Origin: Actinomycetes bacterium
GTDB taxonomy: Bacteria; Actinomycetota; Acidimicrobiia; Acidimicrobiales; Bog-793
Length of the DNA: 48,898 nucleotides
NCBI GenBank assembly: GCA_021809805.1
Contig: JAJZKA010000006.1
Coordinates: forward strand, 1-48,898
Direction: 5' to 3'
Made by a program: the position numbers and the translations under genes. How positions within the stretch are numbered: the stretch's first letter is position 1; each line of letters starts with the position of its first letter. Of the stretch, positions 35,454 to 44,718 are shown piece after piece. The notes beneath the pieces were generated by a model that worked only from the letters and a program-made list of their open reading frames with translations, was not told the DNA's origin and made no database searches.

Positions 35454-37286
35454 CTACGGCGTCGCGACGACGGGCGGGCAGGCGGGCTCGGTGACTTGGA
35501 CCTTGGTGGCAGCGCTTCCCGGCGGAGCCGCAGCCAGACATGGTCCGAGGCTGACGGTGCTCGTCAAGGCGCCGCCAGGTGAGAGCCGGTAGAGGGCGCG
35601 AGCTCGATACGGCGTGGCACAAGCGTTGCAGGCGTCATTGAGGGGGAGCTGGACCCATAGCTCCTCGGCGCCGCCCGCAAGCGTCCGGGCCGCTTCGAGG
35701 TCGGGGGGAGAGAGGACGAAGAGCGGCTCGACACCCGGGCGGTAGCCATCGGCCAGGCGGTAGGCGCGCTGCAGGGGCCCATAGGCGGGGGTCGTGAGCG
35801 ACGGCGCCGGCGGACGGTGATAGGGGGGCTGGCCGTTCAGAAGGATCCAGCCCATGCAGCCACAGTCCATCGGGAACGCAGAGAGGGTGTAGCCGACGTC
35901 GACCTTTCCGGTGTCGAGGAAGCGGACGAGGTAGCTGTGGGTGGCTCCGAAGAAGGCGACGGCGGCGGCGGAAGCGCCGTGAGCGGCCATGTAACGGGCC
36001 ACGCAGGCCTGGAGCGCGGTACTCGAGGTCATTGCCGGGAGGCACACCGCAGAGACGCCCACCTGACCCCCTTTCGTCGCGTCCCGCCAGATGGCGCTCG
36101 GGCCGACTCGCCCGCCGACGGGCGGCGCAGGCACCGTGCCGATCGGGACCACCGACCAGGTGAGGCCGCCGTTGCGGGTCATGAGGAGCCGGTCGCGCCA
36201 CGGGTGCTCGGTAGGGCGCCCATCGACGACGAACCCGACCGAAGGGCTGACGAAGGAGAGCCCCGACAGCCCTACGCCCCCGTCGTTGAGGGTGGTGCGC
36301 GTCCAGTGCCGCCCAGCGTCACCAGAGCGGTCGAGGAATCCCGCAGCAGAGCTGGCTGCGAGCACGAGCAGCGAAGGGCTCGGGGCCGCGAACCCGTCGA
36401 CGAGCCCTCCGGACGGGGCGGCACCGATGGGGTGGGCGGAGGTTCCGGCGTCGGTGGATTCGAGGACCTGCTTGGCCTCCTGGCCGGCACCGGGGTTTCC
36501 TGCACACAGCTCGAAAAGGATCGAGCCCCCAGGAGAGGCCAGCTCGGCGAGGTCGATCGCCCAGCTCGGCCGGTAGCACGGGTCGGGGATCCGGCTCCAA
36601 GATGCGCCCGCATCGGTTGTTCGCCAGATCGTCACCGACGCAGGGAGACGTCGCGGCCACATCACCACCCAGCCGGTCTCTCCTCGGAAGACGAGCCGGG
36701 CTTGGTCGAAGCCGCTGACGCCGGGCACCACCCGCCAGGCGTCCGTGCCGGCCGGTGCGTGCTCGAGGTGCAGCGAGGGCGTCAGGCAGCCGGGGTTCTG
36801 CGGCCAGCAGCTGGCAACGACTGCCCAGAGGGTGCCGGCATCCACGCTGAGGTCGAGAACCGCTCCCCCCGGGTGCAATGCCACCCATCGGCCCGGGCTG
36901 GCGGTGGTGGCCCACAGCCCGGGCCCGTACGCGTAGCCGCTCGCGCCGGTGAACAGGATCGCGCCGACGGCGTTGGCCGGGACGGTGCCAACCCCCATGG
37001 AAGGGCTGGCGATCGAAGCGGGCGGAACCGGCGCACTCGTCCAGCTGCGTCCGCCATCGGAGGTGGTGGCAAGGGTGGTGCAGCTTGCCTTTCCACAAGG
37101 CGTGGCGCCGAGCACGAAGCCCTTGGTGGCCGATGTGAAGCTCGCCGAAAGCGGTCCGAAACGCGCCGAGACGGCGCGCCCGGGCCAAGCACGAGGCGCC
37201 GAACTCTTCATGACCATGGCAGGAAGGCCGAGGAGGAGCAGGACGGCAGCCAAGATTGGGCCTCTGGCGCCCAAGCGCCCGGTCAC
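35454..37286 (-). CDS. Secreted BNR-like beta-propeller protein
   Basis: Signal-like GPILAAVLLLLGLPAMVMKSSA; ATTSDGGRSWTSAP, WRTTDAGASWSRI, DRSGDAGRHWTRT, MTRNGGLTWSVV. Confidence 0.8.
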   Translation of the reverse strand: MTGRLGARGPILAAVLLLLGLPAMVMKSSAPRAWPGRAVSARFGPLSASFTSATKGFVLGATPCGKASCTTLATTSDGGRSWTSAPVPPASIASPSMGVGTVPANAVGAILFTGASGYAYGPGLWATTASPGRWVALHPGGAVLDLSVDAGTLWAVVASCWPQNPGCLTPSLHLEHAPAGTDAWRVVPGVSGFDQARLVFRGETGWVVMWPRRLPASVTIWRTTDAGASWSRIPDPCYRPSWAIDLAELASPGGSILFELCAGNPGAGQEAKQVLESTDAGTSAHPIGAAPSGGLVDGFAAPSPSLLVLAASSAAGFLDRSGDAGRHWTRTTLNDGGVGLSGLSFVSPSVGFVVDGRPTEHPWRDRLLMTRNGGLTWSVVPIGTVPAPPVGGRVGPSAIWRDATKGGQVGVSAVCLPAMTSSTALQACVARYMAAHGASAAAVAFFGATHSYLVRFLDTGKVDVGYTLSAFPMDCGCMGWILLNGQPPYHRPPAPSLTTPAYGPLQRAYRLADGYRPGVEPLFVLSPPDLEAARTLAGGAEELWVQLPLNDACNACATPYRARALYRLSPGGALTSTVSLGPCLAAAPPGSAATKVQVTEPACPPVVATP

Positions 37287-37371
37287 GGCCCGCTCCCCAT
37301 GTCACTCCGTGGTCTTCCGGCCCGAGCAGCAAGGGCTCCGGCCTGGACGCAGGGGCATCCGGGAGGCACCG

Positions 37372-38058
37372 TCATCCGATGCTGGCCAGGGCCGACACGT
37401 ACCAGTGGCCGCGGATCAGCGACACGAGATAGGTGTCCGTGGCGCGGTTCCTGGCCGCCTCGACGAGGTGGGTGGTGACGGCGACCTTGGCGGTGCTTGC
37501 AGAGCGTGACAACAGCCGCGTGGAGTCGACCACGGTCCTTGGCGGGCTCGCCGTTACGGAGGATCCGAGTGCTGGCGGCTTGCCATCGAGGATCGCCTGC
37601 TCGACGACCTTCTTCTTGGCAGGCGTAAGGGCGTCCCAGGCCCTTCGGAGCAGGACGAACCCGTTCTTGCCACCGAGGGAACTGAAGGCAGCGAGGATTG
37701 CGACCGATTCGGCGATGAACGAGCTCGTATCGTACCCGCAAGAGGAGCGCGCAAAGCCAGTGTTGGACGCCACGATGCGCGCCGCGGCCTGCGGGCTCTT
37801 CGCACCCTGACCCGGGGGCATGGGCACGCCAGGGGGCCGGTTGTGTTGGAAGTAGGTCGCACCGCCGTCGATGACGCCGAGAAAGATCGTGAGCACCGCA
37901 CGCCCGCAGGGGGACGGTGCGCCCCCGCTGGCCGGGCGCGCGCGCTCCGGCGAAATGCCCGCGCTCGAGCCGGCAGCGGCACCCGTCCAATCCGCCATCC
38001 CGGCCAAGCCGGCGAGAAGAACCGCAACAGTACAGCCCCGTACGTGCCAGGTACTCAT
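37372..38058 (-). CDS. Secreted hypothetical protein
   Basis: MSTWHVRGCTVAVLLAGLAGMADWTGAAAGSSA signal-like; C-terminus TDTYLVSLIRGHWYVSALASIG. ATG at 38058 chosen as likely start. Confidence 0.7.
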   Translation of the reverse strand: MSTWHVRGCTVAVLLAGLAGMADWTGAAAGSSAGISPERARPASGGAPSPCGRAVLTIFLGVIDGGATYFQHNRPPGVPMPPGQGAKSPQAAARIVASNTGFARSSCGYDTSSFIAESVAILAAFSSLGGKNGFVLLRRAWDALTPAKKKVVEQAILDGKPPALGSSVTASPPRTVVDSTRLLSRSASTAKVAVTTHLVEAARNRATDTYLVSLIRGHWYVSALASIG

Positions 38059-38401
38059 GTCGCTGCCCCCTTGCACCAATGCGGCATCGACTCGTCTCAT
38101 GCTACTTGTTCGCGATCGGGAGATCTACACGGTGAAGGACCTCGTTGCCACGTACCCCCGCCGAACTTGGCGGCCGCTCCCAGGGACTGCGCCTTCGAGG
38201 CTCGGGAGAAGTCGGCGGGGTCCGCGGTGAACTTGGTGGCGGACCGTGCAAATCGGGGCACCCTCGCGGCACGGTCATAGACCAACAGTTCCCGGGCCTC
38301 GACGTCGTATCGTGATGAACAGCCGCGGGCTGCCAACCGACAACCCTCGGTGTGCCGGCTCCTGTGGATTTCGACAGCATCGCTGCGAAAGGTGGACGGG
38401 A

Positions 38402-39910
38402 ATGCGTAACACGAAGTTGCAGAGATGGGTGATGCCCGCCGCCCTCAATCTGGTCGCCACGGCCGTTGTCCTCGTCGCGGGGAGCAGGCCTGCGTTCGCC
38501 AGCACGCCACCCCAATCTGTTGCCCCTCCGACTGTCGGCGACATCCTCATCGCTCCGCTCAGCTCGACCTCGGTCATGGTGGACGCGGCGCTCGATCCGA
38601 ACGGCCTGGATACCACCTACGTCGTCAACTTCGGCACCACTGCTGCGTATGGCTTGACGACGTCGCCGCAGAACGCGGGATCAGGAACGGCGATGCTCGG
38701 TGTGGCGGTGCGCCTTTCTGGACTGCTGCCCGAGACGACCTACCACGTCGACCTCCTGGCGACGAACGCGGCAGGTACCTCTTCGAGCGGTGACCGGACC
38801 TTTGTCACGCATGCATTAGCTACACCAACCGTGTCCACCGTACCGAGTCCAGGCTCGTTGCCGCCGGTGGGTCGGCCGGCGAACTCGCCGTCGGGGAAGG
38901 TCGTCCGCGTTCTTGTCATGAATCCCGCCAAGTCGTTCGATGGGCTGTCCGGCGTGTCGTGTGCGTCGACGACGTTCTGCCTCGCGGCCGGATTCCAAGG
39001 GCGACCTGGTGGCCTGGTGAGGCCGCTCGTCGAGCGCTGGACAGGACAGTCGTTTGCGACATTCCCGTCACCGACGTCGCCCGGTGCATCGTTGTACGCC
39101 ATCTCCTGCCCAAGCAGTGCAGAGTGTCTAGCGGTCGGGCGCGATGGGCATAGCACCTACTCAGCCCGCTGGACCGGGCACAGCTGGCTCGTTGAGCCGA
39201 CGCCGAGCCCTGTGACAGCGAACGGCGACATCTTGCGGTCGGTGAGCTGTGTATCAGCAGTCGACTGCTGGGCCGCGGGTTATACAGACGGCGCAACGAC
39301 GAACATGGCCATTCTGCTCGAGCACTGGAACGGACATAGCTGGTCGATCGTTGGTGCCCCCAGTCCGCACGCGACGGTTGTGAATAGCATCAGCTGTTCG
39401 TCAGCGGCGAACTGCTGGGTCGTCGGCGCGTATGACGCGTTTCCCGGTGTGGGCAACTTGCTCGCCGAACACTGGAACGGCAACAGATGGACGATCGTCC
39501 CGACGTCGGGCCCATCTGGATCCGCGGGTGAATTCGCTGCCGTCTCTTGCCAGGCAGTGTTCACGTGCTGGATGAGCGGATCAGGAACGAGAGCGAACTT
39601 CATGCTGCACTTGGTGCACGGGTCATGGAGATTGATCCAAAATCGTCTTCTCGGAGAGGTCGGCGCCGACGCCGTTACGTGTAGCTCAGCGCAAAGCTGC
39701 TGGACCGTCGGCCTCGGGTTCATGGTCGGCCACTGGAACGGAAAAGCGTGGAGTGCGGCGACGCAGCCGATGTTCGTCGGAGGGGGCTTCACCAGTGTCG
39801 TCTGCCCCACAGCGACGGAGTGTCTGGCCGTTGGCATATGGCAGAACAATCGGTTGAAGAATCCGATTGCCTCGCAGCGGGCAGTCGCATACGTGGCGCG
39901 CTCCACGTAG
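38402..39910 (+). CDS. Secreted Fn3-like plus seven-repeat Cys-pair beta-propeller protein
   Basis: Signal-like VMPAALNLVATAVVLVAGSRPAFA; Fn3-like NGLDTTYVVNFGTTAAYGLTT...LLPETTYHVDLLATNAAGTSS; seven units of the form (S/T/V)C-x5-C-x-x-G followed mostly by HWNGxxWSIV. Confidence 0.85.
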   Translation: MRNTKLQRWVMPAALNLVATAVVLVAGSRPAFASTPPQSVAPPTVGDILIAPLSSTSVMVDAALDPNGLDTTYVVNFGTTAAYGLTTSPQNAGSGTAMLGVAVRLSGLLPETTYHVDLLATNAAGTSSSGDRTFVTHALATPTVSTVPSPGSLPPVGRPANSPSGKVVRVLVMNPAKSFDGLSGVSCASTTFCLAAGFQGRPGGLVRPLVERWTGQSFATFPSPTSPGASLYAISCPSSAECLAVGRDGHSTYSARWTGHSWLVEPTPSPVTANGDILRSVSCVSAVDCWAAGYTDGATTNMAILLEHWNGHSWSIVGAPSPHATVVNSISCSSAANCWVVGAYDAFPGVGNLLAEHWNGNRWTIVPTSGPSGSAGEFAAVSCQAVFTCWMSGSGTRANFMLHLVHGSWRLIQNRLLGEVGADAVTCSSAQSCWTVGLGFMVGHWNGKAWSAATQPMFVGGGFTSVVCPTATECLAVGIWQNNRLKNPIASQRAVAYVARST

Positions 39911-40209
39911 TCATCGATGCTCCGGAATGCGGCTTTGCGGGCATTGGGATAGGTGTTGGCGGTCGAGCGTCAAGCCGAAGCCGATCCTGCCACCCAGCGC
40001 CCGCGGCGCCTCACCGCTGAGGAGACTTGATGGCTAAACGGCGCTGGCGCCGACAATTTGCAGCGTGTTACTCGACTTCCTTCTCGCGCAAGCCGCCGAT
40101 CGCCCGGCGCATCGGCGGCCGGCGATCGCGGCGCTGGTTCAGAACGTGAGCAGAACCCGCGTGGTTCCCAGGTGGTGCCCCTCTTCGTGAGCGCCTTCGC
40201 CAGCACCCC

Positions 40210-41815
40210 TCAGCACTGCGTGTGCCCGTCGGCCGCGCTCCTGGGCAGCCGGCGAGCGACGGCGGGACGAACCCGCTCGCGAAGGCCCAGGGCGCGCCGT
40301 GCAAGCACAGCCGCCGCGCCCTGGTCCACCGATATCCCCCGCACCCCGGCGCAGTTCGCCTGTCCAAGGACGGACGACCACGCCGGGTTGACGGAGATCA
40401 CCGCGACATCTTCTCGTGCACAACGGCTCGAGAGGACGGCGAAGAACTTGTGGTACGCAAAACTGGAAACAAGTCGCTTGAGCCGCCGCGAGGAGGAGCG
40501 CAGCTGGGCGCGCGCCCGGGTGAAGTCCAGCGTTTCCACGGCGATCGCGGCACCGTGACGACGGGCGACTTCGACGAGGGCCGCGACCGCGACGCCGAGA
40601 CGGTCGCGGTTTTGCTCCGCGGAGCCGGAGAGGTCGAGGGCGATCCGCCCGAAGGAGACCGGGTTCCCGTCCGCCTTCAGGAGAGACCAGGCGAGGTGGT
40701 CGGGGTTGAGGTCGGCGCCAAGAACCAAGGTGGGTTTCGCTTGGGATGTCTTCGGCGGCCGATCGAACGTCGCTTGCACAGACCAGGCGCCGTGGCGCTC
40801 GTCGAAGTGGAAACGGACGCTGACGGGAGAGCTGCAATGAAGACTTGGCGCGGCCTTGGCCGGCGGCCGCGGCACCGGCACCTGCTCGCCGGCGGCAAGC
40901 GCGGCGCTCTGGAGCGCGTAGAGCTCACGCTGACACTCGCGGGTCTGGAGCCTCTCCTTGTGGGCGGCGAAGTCGGGCGACATCGCGCAAGCAAGGGCCC
41001 CCCGATTGTTGACAAAGCCCCCGACAGCGATGCGCACCGACGCCTTTCCATCCGACAGATGCCGCAGAAAAGACCCGGAGCACGATGGCGTCATCTGATC
41101 GATCCTCGGAGACCACGATCCGCGCCGAGTAGTTGCCGGCGGCTCGACTCGCTGTCGCCGTAGAGGACGAAGTTCGCGCTCCGCGCCCGATCGAAGCGTT
41201 CGCGCCACTGCTCGTGGCTCTCATAGCCGCGTGCGAGCGGGTCGTTGCCCGCCATCACCAGTGTCCGCCCGCCGAAAAACACGCGCACGTCGTCGTCTTG
41301 GAGACGCTGTTGGAGCCGCTCGCATCGCGACGCCGGCCGGTCCCGCCGCCTGCGAGCCCGTGGCGCGTTGCGCGCTGACTCGTTCGTCGCATCGCCGTCG
41401 CCAGGCGGTCCTCGACGACGGCGAGATCCTGGCTCGAGCGCTGGAGCGCCAGCTTGGTCGACTCGATCGCTGCGGCCTGGGCGGCCGTCGCGGTCGTGGA
41501 GATCGCGGTCGCTTCGCGCTGCGACCAGCCACGGGCGATCAACTGCGAGCGCACGCCGCCTGCGTGTGCGTCGTGGCGTCCGGCGACGAACCACGGCTCG
41601 CCGAACAGCACGCAGCGGCGGTAGGTCTCGCGCACCGCGGACTGGAACGCCACGCCGTAGGCGTCGAGGAGCTCGAGAGCAGACGCGTCCAGCACCTTGG
41701 CGCCGGATCCCGCGGGAGGCGTCCTTGTCTCTTGACGAAGCGAACGGCGAGACGTGCTCATTTCCCCTTCGTCCGGTGTGTGCCGGATTCCGTCAGTTGG
41801 CGCGCTCAGCGACAC
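40210..41815 (-). pseudogene. Degraded TnpB-like (zinc-finger-less OrfB subgroup) nuclease gene, multiple frameshifts
   Basis: Intact C-terminal part: LVLGADLNPDHLAWSLLKADGNP...AIAVETLDFTRARAQL...RRLKRLVSSFAYHKFFAVLSSRCAREDVAVISVNPAWSSVLGQANCAGVRGISVDQGAAAVLARRALGLRE. N-terminal pieces in other frames: RVFFGGRTLVMAGNDPLARGYESHEQWRERFDRARSANFVLYGD; GNYSARIVVSEDRSDDAIVLRV. Confidence 0.8.
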
Positions 41816-41880
41816 GTCACCATCTGAGCGTCCATACGGTCAGCATTAACGGCAAGCAGGTGCTCGATAGAAAATAATGC

Positions 41881-42096
41881 TCAACGATTGGGCGAGCAGT
41901 TGCTCACCCGTCCTGCGAGCGGGTCGAACCACGCTCCGCGATGGATGTCGGCCTCGGTGATCGGCAGGTAGGCGAGCGCGTCGGACTTCGTAGCGAAGGT
42001 CTGGGGGGCGGCGTGCAGCCGGCCTTCGTGCCAGTAGCTGGCCTGCCAGCGACCGGACGACCTCTTCCGGACCAAACCGAAGTGTCGACGTGCCAT
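41881..42096 (-). pseudogene. Tyrosine-recombinase/integrase N-terminal stub
   Basis: MARRHFGLVRKRSSGRWQASYWHEGRLHAAPQTFATKSDALAYLPITEADIHRGAWFDPLAGRV matches the arm-type DNA-binding N-terminus of actinobacterial integrases; catalytic domain absent. Confidence 0.8.
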
Positions 42097-42421
42097 CTAG
42101 GCCTCCTTGGGGAAGGCGGTCCTGGTTGCAGCCGCTCGTACGTGGTTACCAGTCAACCCGTGTACGTCGGCGTGTTCCGCACGAAACCTGGTGCGGAAGA
42201 GCCGGACGGAAACTACGGACGATGGCGAGCGGAATGTGAATCAACCAGGTGATTTGGCTGAATTGTGGCGAGACTTGGGACGCCCGAGTCGGTGATCTCG
42301 CTCCGCCCCCTCCGCGCACAGAAGGACGCGACGGAATGACGACCCCTCGTCGTCGCGTAAGCAGCGCCGAACGGCACCTATGGCGTCGAGTCCTGTGCTG
42401 CGGCGCCGCCCTCGACCGGCT

Positions 42422-42808
42422 TCATGCGCGAATGACGGATACGTCCGCTGCGTGGGCTGCGAGCGCCCGGAGGTCACCGATGTCGCCGGTGAGAACCGAC
42501 CCACTCGGCTCGGCAATGGCGACGATGAGCGCATCGACGGCCGATCCTCGCTGCGCGGCGGCGCGCAGTATGCCGGCTCGGCGAGCGAGGTGCTCGGGGA
42601 CCTCGTCGACGACGTCGCAGGTTTTCAAGAACCTGTTCGTAACGGCGTCGTGCTGCGGGCGGCCGCTGAGGCACTCGACGAGGACCACGGTCGACACCAC
42701 GGGCGGCCAGATGCCTTGGCGAACGAAGACGGTGATCAGCGCAGCGGCATCCTGGCTCCGTCGGGCGAGGCGAGATACGCCTCCGGAGTCCAGCACCAGT
42801 CGCGTCAC
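42422..42808 (-). CDS. VapC-like PIN-domain toxin
   Basis: MTRLVLDSGGVSRLARRSQDAAALITVFVRQGIWPPVVSTVVLVECLSG...DALIVAIAEPSGSVLTGDIGDLRALAAHAADVSVIRA. Confidence 0.88.
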   Translation of the reverse strand: MTRLVLDSGGVSRLARRSQDAAALITVFVRQGIWPPVVSTVVLVECLSGRPQHDAVTNRFLKTCDVVDEVPEHLARRAGILRAAAQRGSAVDALIVAIAEPSGSVLTGDIGDLRALAAHAADVSVIRA

Positions 42809-43056
42809 GACGCCCGGCTTGCGTCCCCGGGGCGTCTGACCTGGTCTGCGACGGCCTCGGCCCTGGCCACTGCCGCGTCGTCAGGCGGTCCGACCTCGGC
42901 GACGAGCTCATCGACGTAGCGTGCCGTCTCCTCGAGCAGCGTCTGACGTCGAAGCTCGGCCTGCACGGCCCTGCGCAGCAGGTCCGAGGCCGGCAGACCT
43001 CGGTCCTTGACGGCGCGGTAGAGGTCGTCTGGAAGGTAGACCTGCATCCGGGGCAT
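42805..43056 (-). CDS. RHH-type (VapB-like) antitoxin
   Basis: MPRMQVYLPDDLYRAVKDRGLPASDLLRRAVQAELRRQ; 4-bp overlap with the PIN gene. Confidence 0.87.
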   Translation of the reverse strand: MPRMQVYLPDDLYRAVKDRGLPASDLLRRAVQAELRRQTLLEETARYVDELVAEVGPPDDAAVARAEAVADQVRRPGDASRAS

Positions 43057-43074
43057 ACGCCTACTATACGCCTA
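43055..43074. promoter_or_regulatory. Tandem 9-bp direct repeats at the antitoxin start, with TATAGT -10-like element
   Basis: ATACGCCTA at 43055-43063 and 43066-43074 (11-bp period). On the minus strand: TAGGCGTATAGTAGGCGTATG, with TATAGT 6 nt before ATG. Confidence 0.6.
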
Positions 43075-43182
43075 GGTCCGGAGTCGTTCGAGCACGATCT
43101 CCTGCTCGGTCGGTGCACATCGACCGTGGCGGATCAGGAGCAGATCGACAGCGCACAGCGTCACCGGGCGCCCCGACCTGGA

Positions 43183-44463
43183 CAGCGCAGATCGGCACGG
43201 CGGGCGCCGTGGGCTCCAGTTGTCACGTGGTCTCCGCCGGTCGCCACCTCCGCGCTGGATTGGACTCCTGGGCCGTCCATGACTGCGGCGGGCCGACCAC
43301 TTCGAGAACGTCAGAGAGCCAGAACGAGACGTCCGGGTCCCAACCAGCGAGGAAGGTTGCCGACTCCGTGTCCATCGACAGCGCTCGGCCAGAGGTCGCG
43401 AGGTACCCGTTTAACGTGAGGTGGACCGCGTCGTAGTCACTCGCGGCGGCCGACCAGTCGGGAATGATCCACCGGCGGTTGAGCCCGGTCGCGATCGACC
43501 AGTGAGCGATCCGTTTGCCCGTGACATCGATGCCGTAGGTCGAGACGAGTTCCATCCACTTGTCTGCGCCGTCGATCTCGAAGACCCGCACCGACCCGCT
43601 CGGGCGCACTGGCCAACACAGCGCCATCGGGGCTTCGTGAGTGTCCTCCTCGAGCAGCAACCCGACCGCACCAAGACCCGGGCGCGACCGCGTCGTGGCG
43701 GCGACGACCGGTGGATGCTGTCCGTAGCGTTCGAGATCCCTGGCGAGAATCGACCACTGCGGCGTGGACCACCACGGACCGCCCACCCATTGCCCCCGGT
43801 GGCGCGTGCCGGGACCGGTCACCTGGTCCCGCCAAACCTCGAGAACGGCTCGAGCGCCCTGGAAGGCGGGAGCCGCCTTGACGCTCCCCTCTCTTTTGTC
43901 GACGAAGACCTGGCGCGAAGGATCGAGCCCGGCCGACCACCACGTCGCTGCGGGCGACGCCGCAATGCGAGCCGCGACCGGCGCAAGCGCGGCGGAGAGC
44001 CGCGGATCAGCGAGCGCCACGTCCATCTCGTCGGGCTCCTGCCAGTAGCGCGCTTCGTCGACGGAGTCGGCGACGCACTCGAGGAGCTGCTCCTCGTTCG
44101 CTGGATCGGCGAGCGCGGCGAAGTCGATAGCCGGAAGGAACTCCTCGAGCACCCGTAGCAAGCTGTCCGGCTCGGGTTGGAAGATGGCTCTCCAGAATGG
44201 CGACGAGACCGGATCGGGATGGAGTCGATCGAGCACCGTCCAACAGAGACGACGTCCCCTCGGACCCTTGTCGAGACCGCTCCCAGCATCGCCCGCGGTC
44301 ATCGGGAGCACGTTATCGGCGAAGATCGCCCCGTTCCGAGCTACCTCGACTGGTCGCTAGGTACGTGGGCCGTCGGGGGAGCAGCTCCCGCACGGGCTTC
44401 GCTACCGAATGTCGCGCCAGAAACGTCAGTCATCGTCACTGGTCGACCAGCGCAGATCGGCAC
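43183..44463. repeat. 16-bp direct repeats cagcgcagatcggcac (43183-43198 and 44448-44463) flanking the uncharacterised gene
   Basis: Exact match read directly. Confidence 0.8.
43223..44311 (-). CDS. Uncharacterised protein, full-length paralogue of the fragment at 13267-13755
   Basis: Coherent 362-aa ORF; C-terminal ~150 aa collinear with the 13.3-kb fragment. Confidence 0.75.
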   Translation of the reverse strand: MLPMTAGDAGSGLDKGPRGRRLCWTVLDRLHPDPVSSPFWRAIFQPEPDSLLRVLEEFLPAIDFAALADPANEEQLLECVADSVDEARYWQEPDEMDVALADPRLSAALAPVAARIAASPAATWWSAGLDPSRQVFVDKREGSVKAAPAFQGARAVLEVWRDQVTGPGTRHRGQWVGGPWWSTPQWSILARDLERYGQHPPVVAATTRSRPGLGAVGLLLEEDTHEAPMALCWPVRPSGSVRVFEIDGADKWMELVSTYGIDVTGKRIAHWSIATGLNRRWIIPDWSAAASDYDAVHLTLNGYLATSGRALSMDTESATFLAGWDPDVSFWLSDVLEVVGPPQSWTAQESNPARRWRPAETT

Positions 44464-44552
44464 ATATGGCGTCTCCTCGTGATGCGCCGGCGGCGGTCCA
44501 TCCCGGCAGGCGACGGGGTGGTCGCCGGCAGCTCAGGTGGGCGCCGGCTCGG

Positions 44553-44648
44553 TCAGAGTCGGCGGATCTCGAAGCGTCCTTCGAGTTGCGTGGCGAGGCC
44601 CGCCATGTCGCCTGGGTCCGAGGTGAGGATTTCCACCGGCCCCCAAAT
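44553..44648 (-). pseudogene. PIN-domain toxin C-terminal remnant
   Basis: Reverse strand: WGPVEILTSDPGDMAGLATQLEGRFEIRRL*, matching the last strand/helix of VapC-like PIN domains; nothing recognisable upstream. Confidence 0.55.
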
Positions 44649-44698
44649 TTCTTCTGTGGTCCCCTCCAATTCGGCGCGGCTCGTACCGAGACCGTGCC

Positions 44699-44710
44699 GT
44701 TACATGTAAC
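44699..44710. promoter_or_regulatory. Perfect 12-bp palindrome upstream of the MazEF-like pair
   Basis: GTTACATGTAAC ends 8 nt before ATG 44719. Confidence 0.6.
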
Positions 44711-44718
44711 ATTGAGGT

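Noticed and set aside
35817-37478. 553-aa plus-strand ORF
   Set aside because: Lies antisense to the secreted BNR-like gene 35454-37286, which has a signal peptide and repeat motifs; the plus-strand translation is low-complexity Arg/Gly/Ala-rich.
41888-41912. Hairpin GGGCGAGCA-gt-TGCTCACCC as terminator or att site
   Set aside because: Short, imperfect, inside the integrase stub's 3' end and lacking a U-tract; too weak to call.
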